This document shows positions 42,401-55,323 of a stretch of DNA of 64,000 nucleotides, one piece after another (the first letter of the stretch is position 1; each line of letters starts with the position of its first letter). The DNA is from Orientallactaga sibirica (lineage: Eukaryota; Chordata; Mammalia; Rodentia; Dipodidae), in the NCBI GenBank assembly GCA_036365145.1, contig JAEOAD010001365.1:4425001-4489000 (forward strand), read 5' to 3'. Below the pieces are notes generated by a model that did no database searches, was not told the origin of the DNA, and saw only the letters and a program-made list of their open reading frames with translations. A program made the position numbers and the translations under genes.

Positions 42401-44482
42401 CAGAACCCTCGGAGGTCTTAGCTAATTAAAAGATATCATTCTCTTGAGAGAGGGGAGAGAGATGAGTCAGAGAAAATGGGAACACATAGTTTAGGCAGAA
42501 GCACCCTGCAGGGGTGGACAAAAATTTACCCTAAAACCACAGGCTCTTGCTACCAATCCCAGTGCCAGAACTGGATTAGCTCTCACAGTAAGCTATTGGC
42601 CAGAGAGGCCCAGGAGGTCCCCAAAACAGTGCAGGCCATTGCTAAAGCACTTGGTTACCCACCAAATCTAAATGGTAAGACGCTATCTATTTCTGAAGAC
42701 ACCAGCACAGACCATTGAGAGGTCATAGTGCTGGAAAGAATGCCCCCACCAGTACAAGAGTGACGTACATGTTATGGGGGTAAGCAACTGCTCTCGGACT
42801 GAATATGAAACCTCTTTACTGGAAGGGAATTCATGCCTGGTACTGAAAACCAACTTAGGGGCCTATGGCATGGAAGGTCAGAGACCCTAGAGGGAAGCTT
42901 CCACTGTCACTGTTCTTTGTCTAAAAAGAAAGATTATGCCCATCAAAAAGTCTTCCAAATGTCTCTGCTTATCCCCACTGATCCATGCTGTTCTTATTAT
43001 TGGCTAGAGAATCTGCTTTTTACCAAGGAGACCCAAGACCCATCAGAATGAGAAGGAAGCGAACACCTGGCGCAAGACCAGTCATCTCTATCACACCTGC
43101 CAGGGCCCCAGGAGACAGGACCGAGGAAGTGGTGGGTCAAATATGAGTGACGTTCCTGACAACTAGTGCCAGGGTGAAAGAGACAGGCTCTGAGGATTCC
43201 CAATACCTACCAAAGCAGAGATCCAGAGGCTCCTAAGAGCTCATCACTGAAGGAGACTTAAAATTCACCCTCAGCAGGGCATGGTGGTGCACGCCTTTAA
43301 TCCCAGCACTCGGGAGGCAGAGGTAGGAGGATCGCCATGAGTTCGAGGCCATCCTGAGACTACATAGTGAATTCCAGGTCAGCCTGGGCCAGAGTGAGAC
43401 CCTACCTCGACAAAAAAAAAAAACTCACCCACCACAGCTCAGGCAATTTTGCAGAAGATGGGGCAGAAAGATTCTAAGGCCACAGGTTAAGACATCATGT
43501 CCAGAGGCATTCCCTCCTCCCTAAAATAACTGACTGCTGCTCCCACAACCCATAAACCACAACCCCATAGGAAATACCTGCAACTCCACTGAGGAGTGTC
43601 CCCAGTGGAATGGGGGCAGAGATGAGGGAAAAAAGGGTGCCAACTCATGATGTATCCATACAAAATATGTTGTTAAAAATAATAATAATAAAAGAAAAAA
43701 GTGCCAGATAAGATGTAAGATATGTGTGAAAGCACTGACAAGAGCATGCAAGTTCAGAGACTAGCAAACCACAAGTCATGCTAGGAGGGAGGACGTGGCA
43801 CTGGAGAGGATGCAACATGCTCTGTCCGGTGGGAAGTCTGTCTTCCTATGTGGCTCAAGCTGGCCTCCAAGTCCTGACCCCAAGTCATTCCTCTGCCTCA
43901 GCTTCTCCTGTGAGCCGCTGCATTCAGATATTACATTTTCAATGGCCATGATTCTTCTCTTTTCTTTACAGCTACTTCATTACTTCTTACAACTTAAAAA
44001 AAGAGCAAGCGCAGCTCAGACCTGCCCCACCGGATGGAGCTGCCTCAGGGTTTCTGTTACAGCATCATGGGGACAGATCCAGCCCCGAATATACCTCCTG
44101 CAGAACACAGACCTATGAAACTGCTTAGCACTGCCACAGGAAAAGTGATTTCAAATGAAATTATTTCAAAGTATAGAGTAGATGCCAGGCTTTTCTCAAT
44201 ATTCACCTGGTTAAGAAGCTATACTTACACAATTTCAGCATTGTCTTCACAGAAGTTAACATGTAATGTCACAGGTTTTGTGCAATAAAGTCGAAATTTT
44301 TTTGCTCTATAAGGAAGCTGCATAAAAGGTTCTACTGCAACTCGAATGCTTGAAAATGAGACAGAAATAGCTCTATTATAAACATAAATTATACATAACA
44401 AATTCACTTAAAGCATACTTTTATACTTAGAACAAAAAACATAAAATTCTGTTTAACCTATGCTGCATATATGTGTGGTGTG

Positions 44483-44524
<42 letters not shown>

Positions 44525-47500
44525 TAGGCACATGTGTGTACCTGTGCATCTATTTCTAATATTGTTATGAACAGTGCTTAAAGGCATTTGGCCAGGGGAG
44601 CTGAATCGAGCACAGATCTCCATACAGCAAGACAGTGAATCCACGATAGCAACATCACATGGAACAGGAGCAGAAATTTATGGAAAATGTCTAGTGAGAC
44701 TCCCATCTTGAGAAATACTGGGTAATATTAACTGAATCTGTGAAGAAAAGTCTATTTAAGATGATTTTTATTTTTTAAGTTTTACCTTTTTTTGATATAG
44801 GGTCTCATAACCCTTTAAATCAGGCTGACCCTAAATGCTTTATACAGCCAAGAATGATCTTGACCTTCTGATTCTCTTAACTCCACCTTACTCATGTTGG
44901 GATTACAGGTACTCACTGCCAAGCCCATATGGAAGATGCTGGGTATTGAGCCCAGGGCTTTGTGCATGGCAGGCCAACACTCTTACCAACTGAGCAGCAA
45001 CTTTAGCTTTAAGTTTTTTGGTGTGTGTATACATGTCATTTATGCACAGGTGTGCACACATGCATGTGCCCTGTGCACACGTGGGAGGCCAGAAGGAATT
45101 TTGAGGGTCTTCCTCTATCAATCTTCTGATCTATTTCCTTGAGAGAGCGTCTCTCACTGAACCTGGAGCTGCTGTTTTACAGTGAGATTAGCTGACCAGC
45201 GAACTCAGCGATTCTCCTACTCTGCTCCCATCAGTACTGGGGTTTTAAGCATGTGTGGCAATACCCAGCTTTTTATGTGGGCATTTGGAATGGAACGTGA
45301 GTCCACACACATATGCAGCAAGTACTGTTACCTGCTGAGCCATCTCCCCCGCCCACACTTAAAATTTTTAAATAAGATTTGATAAACAGGAAGTCCAACA
45401 ATTCTTGGCATTCTTCTTCAGGCACAAAACAGGCCATATTAACCCATCATTTCAACATAAACTGGTTCTCTTCCCTGCCCCGCCTCCTCCTCTCCCCATG
45501 CCCTATATGGACAAGTCTTGCCAGCGTGTGTCTGGGTTGGGTTAGAAATCAGTAGCTACATATATGAAGTGCCTTCTTCAGCTGTAGATCATCATGTGAT
45601 TCTCTTGTTCCAAACAAACCTCACATTTAACAAAAAGAAAAGCTTCCCAAAAGCTAAACAAATTATTTTTAAAACAACTGCGGTTGTAAAGGTATTTCTT
45701 AAGCATCTGTAAATCCCCAATATTGTTTCTAAGTCCTACTTGAGACATGCCTAACTGTACTTGATGGCTATCTGGTCTATCTCCTTCAGTGGAAGGAAGA
45801 AGGGTCCTCAAAGTTACTTAACTGATAGCTTACTCTGGGAAGGAAACTGCAAACGACTTGTTGCTAGTGTTTTCTAATAAGCTGAAACATGTGGTCCCCA
45901 AATCAGTGAGCCTGTCCAGTGGCCATCTGGTTACTTATTCCCCCCTTAGGAGATGGCCACATCACTCTTTTGTAGTACAGGGCAATCGAGAATGTGTATC
46001 TAGGGCTGGAGAGACGGCTCAGCGGTTAAGGCACCTGCCTGCCAAGCCTAAGAATGCCCTTTCAATCCCCAGGTCCCATGTTTAGCCAGACATAAAGTGA
46101 CACAAGCATGCACACACATCTGGAATTCATTCACAGTGGCTGAGAGGCCGCTGGCGCGCCCTTTCTGTCTCTGCCTCTTCCTCTCTCTCTCTCTCTCAAT
46201 AAAAAAAATAGAATGTGTATCTAAGGGCTAGAGAGATGGCTCAGCAGTTAAGGCACCTGCTGACAAAGCCAAAGAACCTGGGTTTGAATCCTCAGTACCC
46301 ACACACAGCCACATGCACAAAGTGGCGCATGCGTCTGAAGTTTGTTTGCAGTGTCTGGAGGCTCTGGCATGTGTGCGCTCCTTCTCTCTCTCCTCTCTTT
46401 CTCTGCATGCATACAAATGAAAACATTTGAAAAACTGTGAAAAAAGAATGCATATTTGAATACATATTCTGCTCTTTGTACTCTGAGGGTAGCCAGCAAC
46501 TGTCCCTTCTAGGTGTTTCTCTCTACATCCTGGAAGCCACACCTTCCTGGACAGGACCTGCTCTATCTATGGACAAACTGAGGAGACAGATCCTACAGGC
46601 ACCAAGAGATACAGAAAGAAAGGTCTCTCTGCCTTGCAAGAAGGAAGGTAGAGAGGGGCCAGAACCCACAGGGAGCTCAATGAAGACAGAACTGGAATTT
46701 CCAAGTCTTCCCATCTTGCAGCTAAAAAGTTCCAGTTTTGTCTTTTCTCAAAATAGGGGCAATGGTTTCTATCCTCTTACTTTAAATATTGACCTTCTCC
46801 TTTAAATCACATTTGTCTCTTTGAGGAGCATAAGGCAAAATAAATTTGTATGTCTGTACTTTTTTGATTTTACTGGAATATACTTGGCAAAATCCACGAG
46901 GAAGCACTCTGCCAGGTAGTGGTCTGCAGAAGAGACGATGGACTTGATCACGGCCCTGCACCAGCACCTCAGCTCCTGGCAGTACACCACGTACACCTGC
47001 AAAACAGACCCGTGGTTGCACATCTCTAGCCACATGATAAGAGAACAGTGTGCAGTGGGCTTATGGGTGTTATAGCCAGTGTCCCCTTGTCAGTGTTTGG
47101 CACACTCTCCTGTTCCTGTTGTCCACCTGATGTTGGCCAGGAAGTAATGTCCACCCTCTGCTCTTGCCATTGTTTTCCCCTGCCATACTGGAGCTTCCCC
47201 CTCGAGTCTAAAAGCCAAAATAAATGCTTTTTCCCCACAAGCTGCTCTTGGTCGGGTGATTTCTGTCAGCAATGTGACCCTGACTGCAACAGCCCATCAT
47301 AATGAAAAGCCAAGAAGTGCTGAAATTAACTGTGTGTAAGTACAAGTGTAAAGATAGTGCAATTAAAGAACACAATGTATTCTACCTGGTCAGATTCTTC
47401 TTGCGTGCTCTCTTTCTTTCTCATTCAACATGGTTTTTATTTTATTTTTTATTTATTTTGGTTTTTCAAAGTAGGGTCTCTCTAGCTCAGGCTGACCTGG

Positions 47501-50500
47501 AATTCACTCTGTAGTCTCAGGGTGGCCTCAAACTCATGGCAGTCCTCCTACTTTTGCCTCCCCAGTGCTGGGATTAAAGGTGTGCGCCACCACACCCAGC
47601 TCAACATGTTTTTTAATTAGCAAAGTATTAGGCTTCGCTGTGGCATTTTCAATTTTCCTTCCCCTCTTCCTCACTGTCCTCCTCTCTGCCTTCATGTTGC
47701 ATAATGAATGCTCTGTTGCTTTCACCCATCTTCCTCAGCACCTCTTCTTCCCCCTTTGTAGTTTCACAGCCAAGACCCACACTTAATACACATATACACC
47801 TATCTATAAACATTAAAAGCTAGGACTTGCATAGAAGAGGTAACATGCAGTATTTTCCTGAATATAGGTCATCTCACGTAATACAACAGTTTTCAGATCC
47901 ATCCTTTTTCCTGGAAATTTCATTGTTCTTTAAAGCTGATATAATTCCATTGTGTAGAGATATTGTTTTTGTGACTCGTGTCTGTTGATGGGTTCAGATG
48001 GGTTCCATTTCCTTGCTATTGTAAATAGTGCAGTAATGTGGATATACAAGATGTGTTATAGGAGAATGGGAGTCCTTTGGTAATGTGCCCAGGAATACTA
48101 TAGTGGTCATATGAATATTCTACTTCTAATATTTTGAGAAGCACACACAGTGATTTCCATGATGGAGGTACCAGTTTACATGCCCACCAGCAGTGAATAA
48201 GGATTCCTCTTCTTTCACGTCTTCACAAGCATTTGTTGTCATCTGTATCATGTTTATTTGCACATGTGTGAGTATGGGCACATCAGATCTCTTGCCACTG
48301 CAAATGAATACCCATCTGGGTGTCTGGAAAATAAATATTCTTTTGAAAAGGTAACTGTCTGTTTTCTGACTTTTTCAGGCTGGTAGGGTTCAAGCCCATG
48401 TCCCAGTAAAATCAGAAGATAAACCTTCTTCCCATACCCTGGAAGACCCAAAATGAAAAAAGTAAGGAAGGCAAGTATGCAGGGCTGGTACTAAGCCCCT
48501 GGCTGGACAATACTCACCAAAAAGATTCCACCTTAAAACAGGAAAGGAAGGGCATTCACTAAGATACTCCTGGGCTCAACTCTCCCTTTTCCATCTCAGA
48601 TGTCTTAAATCCAAAATAAGAAAAGCCATCCTGTCAAGCTGACCCTATGAAATTGTCTGATTTAACAGCTTCTATGTTTGCTACCCATCTCCCAAGCTGG
48701 GCAGATACCAGGTCTTATTTACTTGAGAGAGGACAAGGAGCTTTAAGTAAAAGCAACAGTACAGAGGGACAAGCTTTCATTTTTTCTGATGGACACTGAA
48801 ACTACTCAGTAATAAACTGGAAAATCATGAAAGCTGACTGGACACCACACAAAGATGGAAGCAACGACATTCGTTAGGGTAACAGGAATGCTGAGTGTGG
48901 TTTGAATGTGTGCACTTCGATCTCCAGCTGGTGGCGCTGTTCGGGAAGGTTGTGAAAGCTTTAGGGGTTGGAACCTTGGGAAGTCGGTCACTGCCATGGG
49001 CCTCGAGGTTTTACAGGCCAGTGCCACTTGCTGTTCTCTACTTTCTCCCTGTTATCATGGCAATGTGACTTTGGCTTCATGCTCCTGCCATTCCTTCCCC
49101 ACCATGATGGACTTCCCGCCAAAACTGGAAGCCAAAAATGAACCCTCTCCTTTCTTAAGCTGCTTCTGGTATGGCATTTTGTCCCAGGAATGAGAAAAAA
49201 AAAAAGACAAAAAACAGAAAAACTGGGTTTACTCTAAGAGAAGCCATCAAGACAAAGGCATTGCTTCTAGGGAGCTCTGCATGCTGACCCAAGCCCTGAA
49301 CTCTACGTGAAAAACAAGCCAACATCCACACTAATTCTAGGCAAGGCTTTTTAGTCTCACGTGCTCACAGAGCACCGCTTGGAATGAAGGAGGACTGCGC
49401 AATTCCAATAATTAGGACATTAAACATGCTGAAAAGCCTTAGGCTGACGGAGGCTATACAAGTTCCTAAGCAGGTGGTGATCATACCACCAAAAGAGTGC
49501 TGCTGAATCCACTAATGGGAACAATCTGGCAGACGGAACAGTGAGAAGCCTGCTAACCTCACAGTACAGTGCCACTCACTCCTATGCCTGACTTAACCTC
49601 ACGCTGAGCCTCAATATTCTCCTTCAGATGTTAGAAGAAAAGGCCCATTGACTAGGGATTTAATGGATCTGGATTGGTCAACTGACAAAGAGACAAATAA
49701 ATTTAATATTCCTGCTGGCCCACTTGTTAAACAATTATGGCACAGTTCTGGTACATCCAAAACATCTTTGGGTCTCCATTGCAAATCATAGTCCAGCTTC
49801 CAAAGGCTTCACTGACCTATTAATGTCATCATGCCCTGCCCACATGCTGCATCTCCTGAAGCCATGTGCACTGCATAACCCACTCCATACATTTTTCATG
49901 CTTCCAAAACCAATATCAGGTATGCAGGACACAGCCATGTTGTTAACCCAAGGACAAAATCAATCATGATCTTGAAGAGCAGATTCCTTCCTTTCAGTCA
50001 ACTCCTTTCAAAAGTTTGCATTTCTACTATTCGGTCTTTCCTCAGGCACCCTTCCCATTGTTTTAATGAAGAGTAGTTGGGTCATCCGTAATGATGGTAA
50101 TATCTCCTTAACAATAACAGCTTTAGCAACCAGTCTCAGTGCTAGTAACCCTAAACTTGCTGGGGTTTTTCCAACATTAAATCTTAAATTTCTCAGTTCC
50201 ATATCTTTTTAAAAAAATTTTTATTTATAAAAGTTTTTATTTTTATTTATTTATTTACTAGAGACAGAGAAAGGGAGAGATAGAAAGAATGGGTGTGCCA
50301 GGGCCTCCAGTCATTGCAAACGAACTCCAGATGCATGCGCCACCATGTGCATCTGGCTTACGCTAAGCCATGTCTCCAGCCCCCTCAGTTCCATACCTTT
50401 AGCCAAGCACATCAGTCCATTACAAATTTAACCTTGTTCAAACTCTCTGGGCATGGGCAGCAGAACACAACCGTCCCTTATGCCAGTAGCCCAGATCCAA

Positions 50501-52789
50501 CAAAGTCCTCTGCAGTGTTTCCTTCCCCTTAGAAAGTCCATAAGCCAAGCCTCCAAACACACTTCTCTCTGCACTCAGCATTTTCAAACTCTCACCAGAA
50601 TAGTCCATAAAACCTGGCTTACCACTCTGGGAGGAGTCTTCAGTTGCAAATAACAACTCCATGCCCATTCCTCCAAAAGACCAAACTCCATGTGGTCAGA
50701 TTCATCATGCAGCAACACCCCCACTCCTTGTACCATTTCTGTATTAGACAGTTTCACGTTGTTTGGATGAACCTCCAAACCAGACACAGTTTATGGGAGG
50801 AAGGATTTATTGAAGCTGACAAATCCAGGGACGTTCCATAAAGGAAGAAGCTGGCTCCCCTTCACAGGTCTATACAGAGAAAAATTCCACCAGCAGCACG
50901 GGAAGCAAGCACACTCCAGGAACTCCACGAAGAGCTCAAGCACTCTGTATGCCTTTTGCTGGAAGTCAGAGCCGCCCCCAAACACACCTTAGTGCTGGAC
51001 CCTAGGAGCCACCCACAGTGACATCAAGTAACAAGCCAGAATAAAACTCCTGAATCTATTGGAGGGTAATCCATTCAAACTACCATAATAAGAATTCTGA
51101 AAAAGCCATATGGAAACCTACTTCCTTGTAGGCTAATTTACAAATATCATTTTAAAAGTTTGAATGTACATACATTGCATGGGTAGGATATTTCCACCCC
51201 TAGAAACCATAAGTTATTAAATGAAAATTCCACTATCAGGGAAGGATACTTTGACTATTGCCAAAGCTCTTGGATGCCAACCAGAGCTGGATGGTGAAAC
51301 CCTTGCTGAAAATACCATACATTTCAACTGCAAGGCAGAGAAAACAAACGAGCATTCATTTTGAGGCTTCCTTCCTGCAATGTCTTCCAAACTGAAACAT
51401 CCTGGACTAAAGAAGGGAGGGTCCTAAGACTCAGGAAGTAAACAACTCACAAGTTTCAGAAAGCTCCTAAAACAGGACAAGATTTACCAGGACCCTCTCC
51501 ACTGTTACAGAAGTAAACTACTAGGGAGTGGAGACTGACAAACAGAGCTGTCTGCAAGCCTTACACTGAGCTCTAGGGATGCAGCTTTTGTGCCCTCACC
51601 ACCATGCTGAGGTGGGCTTTCTGGTGAAACAGCTGCCTGAGTCACCCATGTTCCTCTAAGTACTTTCTCAACAGTGCTCTGTAAGCAACCCCAGCGAGCT
51701 TGCTGGTTCATCAAGTTGGATTTTGGTGCAATCATAGTTTGGTCTGTCTTCTGTGCCCTATCTGGGGTAAACAAATGCCTGTTTTTCTCTCTCCAGGAAA
51801 AGCTAACCAATAGTCTTACCTAGTGATGGACCCTATATGCTATATAACTGACCTGCCAGGCAATGTGCTAACTGGTACAATACTGGCATGATTGTTATGG
51901 GGGCAACCCACTGCTGTCTGATTTGACTCGACACCCATTCCATGGAAGGGAATTCATCCTGTAGTATAAACCTGCTCAAAAGCACACTGCTGGTAAAGTC
52001 TTAGGGCCTAGGGGAAAAGATACTACTGTGGTCTTGCCCATCAAACTACCTTTTAAATATTTATGTTATGCCCATAGGCGTTTCTCCCAGGTTTGGTCAG
52101 AGAAGTTTTTTGAGTCTTCAGTGCTAAATGAGGTATTTGTATCACCCCCTCCAAAGCTCAGGGAACACTGCAGAAGAAAGGGTGGAAAGAATGTGCCAGA
52201 AGTTGGGAGAGGAGTACTATAGAATGCTTTCTTCCAGACATGACATGGCCACTGCACTCACAAACTCAAAGCACTTGTAGTTACTGCACACGATTGGACC
52301 CATCAACATTCCATCATGGATGGGGAAGAAGCTCACTAGGCCCTACCTACACTTCCCTGAGGACCTACTGGCAGCAAATGGCTGCTGGAGCAGGGACAGC
52401 ATTATCTTCAGAGATACAGCCAAGTGCTAAGTCGTCTGTGCTCTGGTAAACAGCCACCCCCTTGCTCATGCAAACTACCCCAATTAAATTCAGTAAGTCA
52501 CAAAAGGAGACATCAAAACAGAAGGGGAACTGGTTGGAAGAGGAAGGTTATTCAGCAGCAGTGGGAGGGGGATAAGGGAAAGGAACTGGAGGATGAATGT
52601 AATCAAAATAATTATACAAATGTATATCCTCTCAAAAACAAATGCTCTGCTTGCTTGTTTATAGCATCCACTTGCTTGGTAAGCAGATTTCCATGCTCTG
52701 TCACTCAGTTTTCAACATCTTTGCTCAATAAGTGGGATTCCTTGGAGATGTCACATAGCTTGATTTTTAGGTTTATCCAATCAACATGT

Positions 52790-52822
<33 letters not shown>

Positions 52823-55170
52823 AGGTAGGATCTCACTCTAGCTCAGGTTAACCTGGAATTCACTATGTAGTCTCAGGATGACCTTGAACTCACGGTGATC
52901 CTCCTACCTCTGCCTCCCAAGTGCTGGGATTAAAGGTGTGTGCCACCACGCCCAGCTAAATTATTTATCTGCAAGCAGAGAGAGAGAGAGAGAAGAGGCA
53001 GACAGAGAGAATGGGCACTCCAGGGCCTCCAGCCACTGCAAACAAACTCCAGATGTGTGTGCCCCCTTGTGCATCTGGCTTACATAGGTCCTGGAGAATT
53101 GAACCAGAATCCTTTGGCTTTGCAGGCAAGTGCCTTAACCGCTAAGGCATCTCTCCAGCACCCCCCCTTTTTTTTGAGGTAAGGTCTCTGACTCTAGCCC
53201 AGGTTGACCTGACCTGGAATTCACTCTGTAGTCCCAGGCTTGAACTCACAGCAATCCTCCTACCTCAGCCTCCTAAGTGATAAGATTATAAGGCCTGCAC
53301 CACCACACCCATTTACATTTACATTTAAGGTTGTTATTGAAAAGGTTTTGCTATTTCCTGTGGTTTGTTAAGTATTTCTAGCTGGCTAGATTACTTCTCC
53401 TCCTCCTGTTTCTTTTGGGAACTTGCGAGTTTTCTGTGCTGGGCATGACTGATTCTTTCCTAGCAGTTCACAGTCAGTGGCATATGGGATGGAGGAGCAA
53501 CTCACAGATTTTTTTAAAGCAAAACTAAATAGTGGAATGAGAATGAATATGAGAAAGAATACAGTTGGAGGTGTGAGAGATATTAGACTATTAGAGATGC
53601 AGAAATGCAGAAAAGATTTTTGTAGGTGCAGAAAAGGGACAAGCATGAAAGTTTTTTTTTCTGGTGAGATAGAAGTTAAAACATAATAGCTTAGTATTTA
53701 TTGCACATGAATGTAAGTAGTAAAATAAAAACCCAGCAATCTGAAGAAACAAAACCACTGAAAAGAACCTGCTCTTCCCTCAGCCCTCCGTACACCTGCA
53801 CGGCTAAGGGAGGGCTGCCTGGCCTGAGGGAGGGTCTTCTTCCTTAGTTAACCCTTTCTATGAATGCCCACTCTTCTCTATGAATGCCCCCTCTGCTCTT
53901 TCTATGAATGCCCCCTCTTCTCTATGAATGCCCCCTCTGCTCTTTCTATGAATGGCCCCTCTGCTCTTTCTATGAATGGCCCCTCTGCTCTTTCTATGAA
54001 TGCCCCCTCTTCTCTTTCTATGAATGCCCCCTCTTCCCTTTCTATGAATGCCCCCTCTGCTCTTTCTATGAATGCCCCCTCTTCCCTTTCTATGAATGCC
54101 CCCTCTGCTCTTTCTATGAATGCCCCCTCTGCTCTTTCTATGAATGCCTCCTCTTCTCCTCGCTGATGAGCGCCTTTGCTCCATCACTGTCATTCTTGGC
54201 TGGACATCAGAACCCAGCCTGTCCACCCTTCTAATGTGGTCTGGAGACCAGTGGATCTCCAGGAATCCTCCAGGCCTTCAGTGTCACACTGGGACTGCTG
54301 AGGCACCCAGCCTCGTGGACTAAGCAGTAACCTGGTTCTCAGCTTCTCCAGCCCGTGTCATGTAAGCCAATCTAATAAATACCCTTTGTAACACACATTC
54401 ATGCTATCAGTTCTGTTCCTCTGACAAGCCCTCACTAATGCACCTCTGTTTCATGTTCATTTTGTGTTACAAACAGTACTTGGCTCCATGACAGTGTGGC
54501 TTTTCATGTCTTGTTTATTGCCATAATGCCTTAATCCTGGTACATACTAAGTCTTCAAGAGCCACTTGTTGAATGGCTGAATAAATAAGTGCCAGTAGTT
54601 CCTCTTAAGGGAACCACCCTGCAGAGGTGACAGCCTGTACAGTATCCTGACAGGACCACTTGACTGGCAGTCTAGCCAGGCAAGCCATATGCTGATCAAG
54701 GGTTATAAAGCCACACACAGGGAGAGCTGTGCCCAAACAAGGAGTAAGTAGGAAGTGGGGATTTGTGACCTGGGGACCTTAAATTGGGAAATATAGTACA
54801 GCCATACTATAAGGGACAGGCTCAAAGAACCTCATACAATCCAAAAGTCAAATGAGTCAAGAGAAACCTTGACAGAGAATGAAGAACATTTCTATTTTAA
54901 TGCTAAAATCAAAGAAACTTTTATGAATGCGTCACATAGTCACTAAGTTCCTCTAGCCAGCAAACTTAGAAATAATGTTCTAGTAGAGCTTCCACCAGCC
55001 AAAGGGGCTTTTACACATGAAGCACAGTAGCGATTACTGCTGAAGAATACAGGATGTAGCCCAGTGATAAAGCTATGTGCAAGAGCCAGTTACACACACA
55101 CACTCCAGAAAGAAATGACAAATGTATTAATACAGGATATAGCCCAGTGATAAAGCTATGTGCAAGAGCC

Positions 55171-55213
<43 letters not shown>

Positions 55214-55292
55214 AGAAAGAAATGACAAATATATTAACACAGGAGGTAGCCCAGTGATAAAGCTACATGCAAGAGCCAGTTCAACACACACA

Positions 55293-55323
<31 letters not shown>

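Noticed and set aside
53858..54234. Repetitive 100-122-residue open frames on both strands
   Set aside because: They follow from a 24-bp unit (8 codons) without stops; no start context, splice support or homology.
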